Notes under the pieces: generated by a model
Told to the model about the DNA's origin: nothing
What the model saw: the letters and a program-made list of their open reading frames with translations, nothing else
Database searches by the model: none
DNA from: an uncultured Bacteroidota bacterium
GTDB taxonomy: Bacteria > Bacteroidota > Bacteroidia > AKYH767-A > OLB10
Direction: 5' to 3'
NCBI GenBank assembly: GCA_903881665.1
Contig: CAIRUC010000124.1
Span: 1 to 32,815, forward strand
DNA: 32,815 bases
Program-made: the position numbers and the translations under genes
Part shown: positions 17,739-25,651 of the stretch, piece after piece
Layout of the letters: each line of letters opens with the position of its first letter
Numbering within the stretch: the first letter of the stretch is position 1

Positions 17739-19412
17739 TTATCCGTTCACAATCACTTTTAGCCTTGTGCCGGGCTTTATATTGGCGTCGTGCAGATTAT
17801 TGATGTCTTTTATCATTTCAACGGTAACACCGCCGTAACGCCTTGCTATGTTCCAAAGGGTATCACCGGGCTGAACCAGGTGATATACATATTTAGGGCT
17901 TTTATCTTGTTGATTATTACTTGACACAGATTGTACTTCATTAGAACTATCTGCCTTTTGAACAGCTATTTTTTGATCAGCAGAATCTGTTTTTTCAACA
18001 ATTACTGCTACCGATTGAGTGTTTCCTGTGTCTTTCTTAACAGCCACTGTCGTTCCTGGATCTTTTACCGCTACTTTGGTTTTTACAATTGCAATGACTT
18101 GTAAACGCTGTCCTTTTTTCACTGAAGAAGAATGTAATTTATTCAACTTCTTCACCTCTGAATTCGACATCTCATATTTATCGGCAATTGCAGAAAGTGT
18201 TTCGCCTCTTCTAACCACATGTGTCTTTTTTATTCGCTTAACAATGGTTTCATAGTGAATTCCAGAAGCAGAGACCACTTCTTCATCATCACGATCGCGT
18301 AGTCGTGATCGTGATGCAAAGTTTTCAGGTAATATTGGACGTGGAGGAGGCTGCGACATTGCAAAAATCTGCTCCTGATTGGCCATGAATAACGCAATTT
18401 TATTCGTTGGCAAGCGTAACGTATATTCTTCTTCAGTATCAGGAATATAATTCTTCTTGTAGATAGGATTTAAGAAGGAGATAACATCCATAGGCAAATC
18501 AATTTGATTCGCTAATACATGGAAATTAATCTGATGATCTACTATAATTGTGTCTACTTGAAAATAGGAATATGCAGGAGAAACGGGATAAAGATTATGT
18601 TCATGAGCGTAATTCATGACATAAGTAACTGCGATGAAGGCTGGTACATATCCTCTTGTTTCAGCAGGAAGATATTGCATAATTTCCCAGAAATTCGTTT
18701 TACCCCCTGAACGCTTAATGGCTTTATTTACATTACCCGCTCCGCAGTTATAGGCCGCAATAACAAGTAACCAATCGCCATAAATGCGATACATATCCTT
18801 GAAATATTGACAAGCACCGTAAGTAGCTTTCAATGGATCGCGACGTTGGTCGGTGTAGGAGTTTACCTTTAAATCGTATACCAAGCCTGTTGCATACATA
18901 AACTGCCAAATACCAGTAGCTCCTACAGGAGATACCGCAATTGGATTCAATGCAGATTCAACAATTGATAAGTATTTAAACTCTAACGGAAGGCCTTCTT
19001 TATCGAGCACTTCTTCCATCATAGGAAAATATAAATTCGATAAGCCCATCGCACGTTGCGTTAATCCGCGTTTACGATTAGCATATAAATCAATATATCC
19101 TCTTACATACTGGTTATACGAAAGTGGAATAGGCGAAGAAATCTTCGCCATTCTCTCTTTGTAAACATCTTCAGAAAACGTTGGAACGGAACCAGGAACT
19201 GCCATTTTGTTGTCGTAACAATTGGCCTCTAGGCTATTAAACCGAACCACGTGATTGAGGGTCACCAAGCTATCGAGCATAGATACGATCGGGTCGTATG
19301 TTACCTCGGCAGCCGGAGCAACAGATTCTATTTGCGCCTGAACTTCTATCGAAGAAACAGAGGCAAACATACCTATCATTGCTATTAGACCAACGGTACG
19401 GGTTAACTTCAT
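17739..19412 (-). CDS. Membrane-bound lytic murein transglycosylase, MltD-like, with two LysM domains
   Basis: 557 aa. Signal peptide (about 1-26), then an SLT (GH23) domain at about 130-270 with LSIVESALNP (catalytic Glu152), GATGIWQFM and AAYNCGAGNVNKAIK, the three hallmark motifs. A linker with an Arg/Asp-rich patch (SRSRLRDRDDEE, 367-378) leads to LysM 1 (HVVRRGETLSAIADKYEMS, about 398-440). A low-complexity Val/Lys/Asp spacer precedes LysM 2 (YHLVQPGDTLWNIARRYGG, about 509-555). It cleaves the MurNAc-GlcNAc bond of peptidoglycan to 1,6-anhydro ends, with LysM holding the glycan. MltD of E. coli has the same layout. No lipobox Cys is seen, so it is probably soluble in the periplasm. Confidence 0.92.
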   Translation of the reverse strand: MKLTRTVGLIAMIGMFASVSSIEVQAQIESVAPAAEVTYDPIVSMLDSLVTLNHVVRFNSLEANCYDNKMAVPGSVPTFSEDVYKERMAKISSPIPLSYNQYVRGYIDLYANRKRGLTQRAMGLSNLYFPMMEEVLDKEGLPLEFKYLSIVESALNPIAVSPVGATGIWQFMYATGLVYDLKVNSYTDQRRDPLKATYGACQYFKDMYRIYGDWLLVIAAYNCGAGNVNKAIKRSGGKTNFWEIMQYLPAETRGYVPAFIAVTYVMNYAHEHNLYPVSPAYSYFQVDTIIVDHQINFHVLANQIDLPMDVISFLNPIYKKNYIPDTEEEYTLRLPTNKIALFMANQEQIFAMSQPPPRPILPENFASRSRLRDRDDEEVVSASGIHYETIVKRIKKTHVVRRGETLSAIADKYEMSNSEVKKLNKLHSSSVKKGQRLQVIAIVKTKVAVKDPGTTVAVKKDTGNTQSVAVIVEKTDSADQKIAVQKADSSNEVQSVSSNNQQDKSPKYVYHLVQPGDTLWNIARRYGGVTVEMIKDINNLHDANIKPGTRLKVIVNG

Positions 19413-19738
19413 TAAATCTGGTTTAAGGGTCTGGTTTACACTTATCTAGATACGGCCAATATACTAAAAGGAAGCAGAAGGAAGGAATCCGTCTTACAAC
19501 ACTTTTCAACGCGGGAAATTTATAACTCTCGCGATTCGTTCTGCAGAGGAAAGGCCGCGCTTTCATGCAGTTTGTATTTACTCGATTTTTTTGACTACCG
19601 CTAAAAGGGATAGCTCAGTCATTACTCAGATGTCACTAATAGATAGTAACGTTCCAAATGGAAAGATATTTTCCTGTAGGATCGCAAATTTACTAATAAT
19701 CAATGAAATAGTGAGTGAAACGGCAATGAAGATGCAAT
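19413..19738 (-). other. 326-bp intergenic region; possible long structured leader of the transglycosylase gene
   Basis: No gene is seen. A TAAATTTG -7 box on the minus strand lies at 19685-19692. If it drives the transglycosylase, the leader is about 265 nt. Within it TGACT (19592-19596) pairs with AGTCA (19617-19621), and GTTACT/AGTGAC and TTCC/GGAA hairpins lie closer to the box. I recognise no known riboswitch. Confidence 0.35.
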
Positions 19739-20809
19739 TTACTTAACCGCCTTAATATCAATTGCTTTTGACTTATTAAAATAGCGAAGAAGTGAAGGCA
19801 CTGTTCCAAGAACCATTGCAAGACCTACCAAAACGTACAATAGTAACAAGCTAGAGATGTTTCTTAATGCTAATGCGGTGAGAATAAATCCAATATTAAC
19901 CAAGTACAGCGTTAATGCTGCTTCGCGATGCGATAATCCTAGATCTAGCAATTGATGATGAATGTGGTTTCTATCTGCTTGAAAAGGCGACTTCCCATTT
20001 ATAATTCTAACTGTAAAAATCCTGAGCGTATCGGCTAAAGGAATAATTAGTATAGCAATAGCCATTGCCGGACTTGATCGGAATGGAAAGGCATACGGCA
20101 GTGAATCAAAACTTAATTCAATAAAATGAATACTTAATACGGCCAATATTAATCCTACTACAAGTGAACCCGTATCTCCCATAAAAATATTTGCAGGAGA
20201 AAAATTATACACTAGAAATGCAAGTAACGAGCTAAAGAGAGCAAACGAAAGTATGCAAAGCGCCATGTTATTATAATTATAAAACCAAAGCCCGAAAGTA
20301 AATGCAGCGATGGCTCCAATCCCTCCAGCTAAACCATCGATACCATCGATAAGATTGTAGGCATTAATAATTACAAGAATGGTAAATATGCTTAATAAAG
20401 TACTGAACCAATAAGGTATTTGATAGATGCCGAAAATGCCACATAAACTAGTAATTCGAATATCGGCAAAGAACACAATAATGATGGCCGCTAATAGCTG
20501 TCCGTATAGTTTTTTATGTGCAGTTAATTCAACGATATCATCTTTAATTCCGATAAAAAACATAATAATGATGGCCGCTATAATATATTGCGTTGCTGTA
20601 TTTTCAAGTCCGGCTGAGCAAAATGTATATGAAAACACAACGCCTGCGAATATGGCCAACCCCCCTAATGTTGGAATGCTGGGAGCGTGCGTTTTGCGAT
20701 CGGTAGGTTCGTCAAAAAGATTTTTGATTACCGAAACACGTATAATCGATGGAATCGCCAAGAAGGTGATAACGAATGCGATTAAACAGGCAAGGGTAAT
20801 GCTCAACAT
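19739..20809 (-). CDS. Undecaprenyl-phosphate sugar-1-phosphate transferase (WecA/MraY-type, glycosyltransferase family 4)
   Basis: 356 aa with about ten transmembrane helices. It transfers a sugar-1-phosphate from a UDP-sugar to undecaprenyl phosphate on the cytoplasmic face, the first step of a lipid-linked glycan. Motifs: TLGGLAIF, the DD pair in IGIKDDIVE (Asp89-Asp90), NAYNLIDGIDGLAGG (149-163), NIFMGDTGSLVVG with Asp212, and the cytoplasmic HIHH (282-285) within DRNHIHHQLLD. The HIHH loop and the lack of MraY-specific stretches favour WecA/TagO-like GlcNAc transferase over MraY. It could start O-antigen, capsule or teichoic-like polymers. It lies 5.8 kb from the flippase, on the other strand, so they are not one operon. 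Confidence 0.88.
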   Translation of the reverse strand: MLSITLACLIAFVITFLAIPSIIRVSVIKNLFDEPTDRKTHAPSIPTLGGLAIFAGVVFSYTFCSAGLENTATQYIIAAIIIMFFIGIKDDIVELTAHKKLYGQLLAAIIIVFFADIRITSLCGIFGIYQIPYWFSTLLSIFTILVIINAYNLIDGIDGLAGGIGAIAAFTFGLWFYNYNNMALCILSFALFSSLLAFLVYNFSPANIFMGDTGSLVVGLILAVLSIHFIELSFDSLPYAFPFRSSPAMAIAILIIPLADTLRIFTVRIINGKSPFQADRNHIHHQLLDLGLSHREAALTLYLVNIGFILTALALRNISSLLLLYVLVGLAMVLGTVPSLLRYFNKSKAIDIKAVK

Positions 20810-20829
20810 AATACAAAAATTATTTAATG

Positions 20830-20837
20830 CAAAAGTA
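20830..20837 (-). promoter_or_regulatory. -7 promoter box (TACTTTTG) of the WecA-like gene
   Basis: The minus strand reads TACTTTTGCA about 20 nt before the ATG at 20809, an exact TAnnTTTG match. No clear -33 TTTG. The predicted leader is short (about 15 nt). Confidence 0.5.
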
Positions 20838-20989
20838 GTCTAGGAAATTGGATAATGATTCTAATTTAGGTGAATGCATTTTAACTGATGGCGAATTAAA
20901 CATTAAGAAGAGCGGAGAATTAAATAAGCACTTTAAAATTTCTTTTTTCACATACCAATAATCAAGCCCTACTATTTACGTATACAATT

Positions 20990-21018
20990 TAAAAAGGTTC
21001 GATTCTTAATGAACGAAC
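20990..21018 (-). terminator. Probable terminator after the acylphosphatase operon
   Basis: On the minus strand GTTCG and CGAAC form a stem (extendable by TTC/GAA with a bulge) followed by CTTTTT. It begins a few nt after the stop at 21022. Confidence 0.45.
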
Positions 21019-21021
21019 GTT

Positions 21022-21309
21022 TTACTGTCTAATTTCGAACCGCTCAGGCAATTCGAGATACTCAACCTCTTCTAGGTCTACCTCCAAAACTATTGCGTGT
21101 GGCGGGCCAATATAGCACCAAGTGATTAGCTGTTCAACGAGCTCATTGGAACCTCCGGCCTCAAAATAAACTGATCCATCGGGCAAGTTCATAACGAATC
21201 CTTTTAACCCGAGTTTCATTGCTTGCTCCTGTGTGGTTACGCGATAAAATACACCTTGTACTTTACCGTGAACTCTTGCTTTAATAAATCTCAAAATCGG
21301 TTCTGACAT
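21022..21309 (-). CDS. acyP: Acylphosphatase
   Basis: 95 aa, the normal size of this small alpha/beta enzyme, which hydrolyses carboxyl-phosphate bonds such as acetyl phosphate. The signature VHGKVQGVFYRV holds the phosphate-binding loop and catalytic Arg23; the second catalytic residue, Asn41, is in VMNLPDGSVYFEA. Its ATG overlaps the stop of the enoyl-CoA hydratase gene as TAATG, so translation is probably coupled and it is the last gene of the operon. Confidence 0.93.
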   Translation of the reverse strand: MSEPILRFIKARVHGKVQGVFYRVTTQEQAMKLGLKGFVMNLPDGSVYFEAGGSNELVEQLITWCYIGPPHAIVLEVDLEEVEYLELPERFEIRQ

Positions 21310-22085
21310 TACTTTGCTTTAAACTCAGGTTTACGTTTATTCAGAAAGGCCTGTGTTCCTTCGGTAAAGTCTTCTGTACCGAAACAAGCACCAAAGCGAT
21401 TGATCTCCTCTTGATATCCATTGGTTTTATAATCATAATGCGCATTCACTGTTCGCGTAATTTCGGCAATTGCAAGTGGTGCTTGCGCTTTAATTTTATC
21501 CAATATTTCGCGACACTTATCCATTAATTGTTCTTGCGGAACAACATAATTTACCAATCCTAGTCGATAGGCTTCATGCGCATCTACCATATCGGCAGTC
21601 ATTAACAACTCAATGGCTTTACTTTTCCCAATAAGCATTGGTAATCGTTGTGTGCCGCCATAACCTGGGATTAACCCTAATTTCACCTCCGGCTGACCAA
21701 ATTTTGCATTTTCAGCAGCTACCCGCATATGACAAGCCATAGCTAATTCGCAACCTCCACCTAAAGCAAAACCATTCACCGCAGCTATAACAGGTTTAGT
21801 GCAATTTTCAACGCTATTAAATACACGATGACCGTGAGCGGAAAGAGCACTCCCCTCCTCTATCGAAAACGAGGCAAACTCGCTAATATCGGCTCCAGCA
21901 ATAAATGCTTTGGTACCCGAGCCCGTTAAAATTATTCCTCTAACAGCTATGTCATTTTCGGCGGATTCAATCGCCATTCCTACCTCTGCAATTGTTTGTT
22001 TATTGAGTGCATTTAATTTATCGGGGCGATTAATAGTAATCGTCATAATTCCTTCTGCAACATCAGCAAGTATATTCTGATACAT
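21309..22085 (-). CDS. Enoyl-CoA hydratase/isomerase (crotonase) family
   Basis: 258 aa, the length of short-chain enoyl-CoA hydratase. Oxyanion-hole motifs AFIAGADISEF and GFALGGGCELAMAC are intact, and both catalytic glutamates are present: Glu113 (GCEL) and Glu133 (GQPEVKLGLIPGYGGTQR). With both acids it should hydrate trans-2-enoyl-CoA. Close relatives are annotated as hydratase, methylmalonyl-CoA decarboxylase or ethylmalonyl-CoA decarboxylase, which motifs alone cannot separate. It starts 11 nt after the B12-binding mutase subunit stop, which hints at methylmalonyl-CoA or butyryl/crotonyl-CoA metabolism, and it overlaps acylphosphatase by one base. Confidence 0.92.
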   Translation of the reverse strand: MYQNILADVAEGIMTITINRPDKLNALNKQTIAEVGMAIESAENDIAVRGIILTGSGTKAFIAGADISEFASFSIEEGSALSAHGHRVFNSVENCTKPVIAAVNGFALGGGCELAMACHMRVAAENAKFGQPEVKLGLIPGYGGTQRLPMLIGKSKAIELLMTADMVDAHEAYRLGLVNYVVPQEQLMDKCREILDKIKAQAPLAIAEITRTVNAHYDYKTNGYQEEINRFGACFGTEDFTEGTQAFLNKRKPEFKAK

Positions 22086-22096
22086 AATTTCAGTTG

Positions 22097-22504
22097 TTAA
22101 GCTTTACGATTCATTTGAACCCATTCGGAAATATAACTAATAATGTCTTTGGTATCGGTGCCGGGAGGAAATAAAGTACCACAACCCAACTGCACCAACT
22201 TCTTCATATCGCCGTCAGGAATTATACCGCCTCCTGTCAACAATACATCATCCAATTTTTTTTCTTTCATAAGCGAAAGAATTTTCGGAAATACAGTCAT
22301 ATGTGCCCCTGAAAGAATACTTACTCCAATAACATCAACATCCTCTTGCAATGCAGCATTCACTACCATTTCTGGTGTTTGACGTAACCCAGTATAAATA
22401 ACTTCCATACCAGCATCACGTAAAAAAGAAGCAATCACCTTTGCACCTCTGTCGTGGCCATCTAAGCCTACTTTCGCAATTAATACACGTATTGGACGTT
22501 CCAT
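22097..22504 (-). CDS. Stand-alone cobalamin-binding subunit, methylmalonyl-CoA mutase type
   Basis: 135 aa, the size of the C-terminal B12-binding domain of acyl-CoA mutases. It contains [13 protein letters not shown], the DxHxxG loop (Asp15, His17, Gly20) whose histidine coordinates cobalt from below. VSILSGAHM and TGGGIIPDG form the rest of the nucleotide-tail pocket. It is encoded alone, so it should pair with a separate large subunit elsewhere in the genome, as in isobutyryl-CoA or methylmalonyl-CoA mutases with split chains. It is first in an operon with crotonase and acylphosphatase. A -7-like CATTTTTG (first T changed to C) occurs a few nt before its ATG. Confidence 0.92.
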   Translation of the reverse strand: MERPIRVLIAKVGLDGHDRGAKVIASFLRDAGMEVIYTGLRQTPEMVVNAALQEDVDVIGVSILSGAHMTVFPKILSLMKEKKLDDVLLTGGGIIPDGDMKKLVQLGCGTLFPPGTDTKDIISYISEWVQMNRKA

Positions 22505-22669
22505 ACTGCAAAAATGAGAAAAAATGTTGGAATTAATCCCATCCCTAAAAAGCTGGTTAATCTATTGGGAACGAATGGAATTCAATAAGATGAAGGCAGT
22601 TTATTGGTGCAAATGCTTTTTCATTCAGCATACATCAATTCAATAATGCTTAAGAATGACCCGCTTTGT

Positions 22670-22694
22670 AAAAAAGAGTCTGCTGCTACACTCT
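22670..22694 (-). terminator. Possible terminator of the XRE gene, overlapping its stop
   Basis: On the minus strand AGAGT and ACTCT form a 5-bp stem around a 10-nt loop, followed by TTTTT. The first arm overlaps the stop codon. The stem is short, so the call is modest. Confidence 0.4.
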
Positions 22695-22977
22695 ATTTCT
22701 TTGATTTGGATTTCATAAAGTCCTCGGCATCTTCTAGTTTTAACTTCACTTCAGAACGTAGCAAATCAGCAGGAGTTACTTCTAAAACTGCCGCAATTTT
22801 CATTAAAGTTAAAAGAGTAATGTTTTTACCCTGTTCTATTCGATACATATTCGATTTATCAAGACCTATATCAAGTCCCAATTGATCTAATGTATAGCCG
22901 CGTTTGGCTCGATATCGTCTAATATTATCGCCAACAGTAACTAATATGTTTTCGAAATTTGTGCCTTTTGTGCCCAT
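22693..22977 (-). CDS. XRE-family helix-turn-helix transcriptional regulator
   Basis: 94 aa from ATG 22977. A longer frame reaches ATG 23061 (122 aa), but the extra 28 residues (LLQTTNLLCFKTMLISKCFT) are unlike an HTH protein and fall on the likely promoter region. The HTH_3 (Cro/C1) fold runs about 15-75: VGDNIRRYRAKRGYTLDQLG, DIGLDKSNMYRIEQGKN, LMKIAAVLEVTPADLL. A short charged tail follows. It probably binds as a dimer and may regulate itself or the divergent plus-strand transcript. It is not visibly part of a toxin-antitoxin pair: no HipA- or RelE-like gene is next to it. Confidence 0.85.
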   Translation of the reverse strand: MGTKGTNFENILVTVGDNIRRYRAKRGYTLDQLGLDIGLDKSNMYRIEQGKNITLLTLMKIAAVLEVTPADLLRSEVKLKLEDAEDFMKSKSKK

Positions 22978-23019
22978 AATTTCCCCGCTGCAAGTTGTAA
23001 AACATTTTGAAATTAACAT

Positions 23020-23031
23020 TGTTTTAAAACA
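23020..23031. promoter_or_regulatory. Palindrome in XRE promoter region, candidate operator
   Basis: TGTTTTAAAACA is a perfect 12-bp palindrome 43 nt upstream of the XRE start. XRE regulators often bind such sites in their own promoter; this assignment is inference. Confidence 0.3.
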
Positions 23032-23227
23032 CAACAAATTAGTAGTTTGAAGCAAAGTCAATTTTACTACTTTAATTTAAAAAAACAAAATTTCACTAAA
23101 TTAAAATCGTAAGGTAAGACTATCCAGGAGAAAGATGGAAAGAAATAAAATTTTAAATGATGAAGAATTGGTATAAAAAAATGCGGCAAGGATCTAAGTG
23201 ATGCCCATAAGTTGTATATTTACACAA

Positions 23228-23367
23228 CCAATTTGATCGTTTGAGACTAGAAGCAAGAAACTTATTTCAAGAATGTAGTAATTGAAAATACATTAAAAAA
23301 TCTAAAAAACTTTTTTATACTTTTCTATGCCCCCAAAGGCCGGCCTTATAAAGTCGGTCTTTTTTTA
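23228..23367 (+). ncRNA. Candidate small transcript ending at an orphan terminator
   Basis: A TATATTTA box (23215-23222) resembles TAnnTTTG with the last base changed. A well-formed plus-strand terminator ends at 23367, with no plus-strand gene upstream for about 7 kb. A transcript of about 140 nt with no good reading frame is the simplest reading. No known RNA family is recognised; the start is uncertain. Confidence 0.25.
23335..23367 (+). terminator. Orphan plus-strand intrinsic terminator
   Basis: GGCCGGC (23338-23344) pairs with GTCGGTC (23353-23359), with two G-U pairs, flanked by AAA/TTT and followed by seven T. On the opposite strand the stem is followed by TTTGGGGG, so it works only for plus-strand transcription. 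Confidence 0.65.
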
Positions 23368-23388
23368 TTTGTCGTAAACTTTAAATTC

Positions 23389-23430
23389 AAAAAAAACCCG
23401 AGTGAAAGTTTTTACACCATCACTCGGGGA
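23389..23430 (-). terminator. Strong terminator of the Omp28-like gene
   Basis: On the minus strand CCCGAGTGA and TCACTCGGG form a 9-bp stem around a 14-nt loop, followed by an eight-T run. It begins about 20 nt after the stop at 23449. Confidence 0.9.
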
Positions 23431-23448
23431 TTTATGTATTCGTGAAAA

Positions 23449-25500
23449 TTATTTCACCATTAAACGGCTAGTTAATACAGAACCGTTAACATTTACTTTT
23501 ACTAAGTACATTCCTGTACGAAAATCACTTACATTTAATGTAATGTTGTTTTTACCTGCAGCTCCGTTGAAGTTGCGGCTCATTACATTTTGACCTAAGA
23601 TATCATACATTTCCACAGTGTAGTTACTAGAACGCTTAAGGGTGATCTCTAATTGAGAAGCATCCATTGAAGGGTTTGGATATAAACTCATTGAGAAATT
23701 ATCCGCAGCAATTTGTTGAACTGAAGTAGTGATACCATAAGAACCACGGAACACGTTTAACACGTTACCTGTTGTAGCATTATGTAATACTCCGATAACA
23801 CGCATTTGAGAAGCATCCCAAGTTGCAGGAATTGTAGTTGTGAAATTATACGTGTAAGTTGAGTTAGCGGAGATTGTTGCAGGAATAGAACCTACTTCTC
23901 CATCAAATCCACCTAAGATATCACGACCTACGAAGTTATAATGCATTGACGCTGCAGGAACACTTGCAGGTTCAGTTTGCCAGTTATGTCCAGCACCTAC
24001 TAAAGCGATATTATTAGAAGCACTACTGTAATAATTTGTTTGAGCGTAAGTAGCAGATGTTCCTGTTACATCATCTTCAACAAGAATACAATTTAAACGA
24101 TAATCTCCTGTTAAATTAGCAGCGAAGGTTGCCGATACAGCAACATCTACTTGACGAGTTGTGCTATTGAATGTAGCGCTAATTCCAACATCAGCTGGAC
24201 TCACATCAAGAATACGATCAGCATACGTAGCCTCAAAATCTGTAGGATCGATGTCGTTACTTTTACGATCTATACATCCACTTGGGTAACCACCAATTAA
24301 TCCAGCCATACCTCCGTCATAAACAGTGTTTGTCATTGGATCACCATCATGAACCGCCACTACAATAGCAGAACCTAAGTGAACAGTATCAATTTTCTCC
24401 GTATAAACAGCACCACGAGGGCACCATCCACACCATGTACCAGTAGCTTCTTCAACTAATACACGCTTAGTAGGAAGGAATGTTAAACCAGAAACAAAAG
24501 TTGATAATGTATCATCCGTATGATCTGCATCATTCGCTAGATCAACCCAAACTTTTACTGGGTACATCGAAGGACTAGAAATACTGATTGGCGTATTATG
24601 CGTAAAGTTGTAAGTTGCACCTGAAGCAATGTTTAATCCTGTTAATGTTTGTGGATACGTTGTTCCATTTACTTCATATTTAATATTCGCCGTAGTAATA
24701 GCCATCGCTCCTAGATTTTGGATCGTTCCTGAAACAGTAGAAGTTCCTGGAACAACAATATATTGATCAGCTGCTACTGCTTTTAATTTAACTGCATTGG
24801 TCGCTTGTGTACCATATACAAATTGATAATATGAGTTATCAGCAGAAGAGGGGTCAGTACCTGCAGTTGAAGCTAGCGCAGGAGAACCAGTTACCTTAGT
24901 TGCGGTAGTTGCGTTTATCTGAACACCAGCAGATACAGAAATAGTTGTATTTTGACGTTGGTCAACAATGTAAATATTGTTTGTTCCTTCTTCTAATACA
25001 ATTGACCAATACGCATACACGTTAGCAGTTGCAGTAGAATAAGAAGAAAACATGAGCCAATATTGTTGATTTGGAGAAGTCCCGAACGTTTTAGCAACAA
25101 CATTGTCATTTGTTCCCGTTCCACGAATTCCTGTAATACAGATAGAATTATTAGGAATACCTGCATTTGGCAAGTTAACAGCACCGTAAGCAGGAAGCGT
25201 AGTTGCTGATGTTGTAAATGTTACAATTCCACTTGTGGATACAAGGAAATCAGTTACCGGAGCGCCATTGAATTGGAATGCAAACGGAAGAGTATTAACA
25301 GATGACCAAACAGGTGTTGCTGAAGGTCCTTGAACAACAGACCAAGAAGCATCAAGGCCTCCGGCGACTGGGTATTCTAAATCGGTATTAACTCCTCCTG
25401 GATTTGTAGCCGCACTTACATACGGCAAATAATAATACTGAGCTTGAGCTGCACCTACAGTAAGTACAAGCGCCGCAAGCAGGGCGTAAATTTTCTTCAT
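23449..25500 (-). CDS. T9SS-secreted Omp28-related protein
   Basis: 683 aa. A signal peptide ends AQAQ (about residue 20). Residues 25-230 form a beta-rich lectin-like domain, about 240-340 an Ig-like domain, and about 345-500 an Omp28/thioredoxin-like domain with VLVEEATGTWCGWCPRG. The CGWC pair (Cys357, Cys360) is a redox-type CxxC. The last 80 or so residues hold a T9SS type A sorting domain (SLYPNPSMDASQLEI, then RTGMYLVKVNVNG and SRLMVK). So the protein is moved to the surface or medium by T9SS. Omp28 was named in Porphyromonas gingivalis; a thiol function is suggested by the fold but not shown. It has a recognisable promoter and a strong terminator, consistent with a single-gene unit. 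Confidence 0.9.
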   Translation of the reverse strand: MKKIYALLAALVLTVGAAQAQYYYLPYVSAATNPGGVNTDLEYPVAGGLDASWSVVQGPSATPVWSSVNTLPFAFQFNGAPVTDFLVSTSGIVTFTTSATTLPAYGAVNLPNAGIPNNSICITGIRGTGTNDNVVAKTFGTSPNQQYWLMFSSYSTATANVYAYWSIVLEEGTNNIYIVDQRQNTTISVSAGVQINATTATKVTGSPALASTAGTDPSSADNSYYQFVYGTQATNAVKLKAVAADQYIVVPGTSTVSGTIQNLGAMAITTANIKYEVNGTTYPQTLTGLNIASGATYNFTHNTPISISSPSMYPVKVWVDLANDADHTDDTLSTFVSGLTFLPTKRVLVEEATGTWCGWCPRGAVYTEKIDTVHLGSAIVVAVHDGDPMTNTVYDGGMAGLIGGYPSGCIDRKSNDIDPTDFEATYADRILDVSPADVGISATFNSTTRQVDVAVSATFAANLTGDYRLNCILVEDDVTGTSATYAQTNYYSSASNNIALVGAGHNWQTEPASVPAASMHYNFVGRDILGGFDGEVGSIPATISANSTYTYNFTTTIPATWDASQMRVIGVLHNATTGNVLNVFRGSYGITTSVQQIAADNFSMSLYPNPSMDASQLEITLKRSSNYTVEMYDILGQNVMSRNFNGAAGKNNITLNVSDFRTGMYLVKVNVNGSVLTSRLMVK

Positions 25501-25540
25501 TAAATTTATGGATTAGTGATTTTAAGTTTTGAATGGTTAG

Positions 25541-25571
25541 TAAAAATATCTATAAAATTCTTATCACACAA
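25541..25571 (-). promoter_or_regulatory. Predicted promoter of the Omp28-like gene
   Basis: On the minus strand TTG (25571-25569), 20 nt, then TATTTTTA (25548-25541). This fits TTTG-N19/20-TAnnTTTG with the last base changed, about 40 nt before the start codon. Confidence 0.45.
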
Positions 25572-25582
25572 CGTGTAGGGAA

Positions 25583-25606
25583 GAAAACAAAATCTAATTT
25601 TTAGAC
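25583..25606 (-). terminator. Probable terminator of the histidine kinase gene
   Basis: On the minus strand TCTAA-AAA-TTAGA is followed by TTTTGTTTTC. The stem has only 5 bp, so the call is moderate; it lies about 45 nt after the stop at 25652. Confidence 0.4.
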
Positions 25607-25651
25607 TGATTTACAGCATAATACGAAAGCTGTGTTATGATTTCATCCTCC

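Larger units (their letters stand above)
22978..23448. other. 471-bp intergenic region
   Basis: It holds the candidate XRE operator, two terminators on opposite strands (23335-23367 plus, 23389-23430 minus), and a 13-codon plus-strand frame at 23135-23176 (MERNKILNDEELV) with AGGAG 7 nt upstream. A TATATTTA box at 23215-23222 could start a plus-strand transcript. I see no larger gene. Confidence 0.6.

Noticed and set aside
18287..18316. 10-bp inverted repeat CATCACGATC/GATCGTGATG
   Set aside because: It lies in the transglycosylase coding region and follows from the Arg-Asp rich patch SRSRLRDRDD; no regulatory context.
20427..20843. 138-aa plus-strand frame
   Set aside because: Antisense to the WecA-like transferase whose motifs are complete; no promoter of its own.
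22693..23061. XRE gene as part of a toxin-antitoxin module, and its start at 23061
   Set aside because: No toxin-like gene is adjacent; the extra N-terminal residues are not HTH-like and cover the promoter region.
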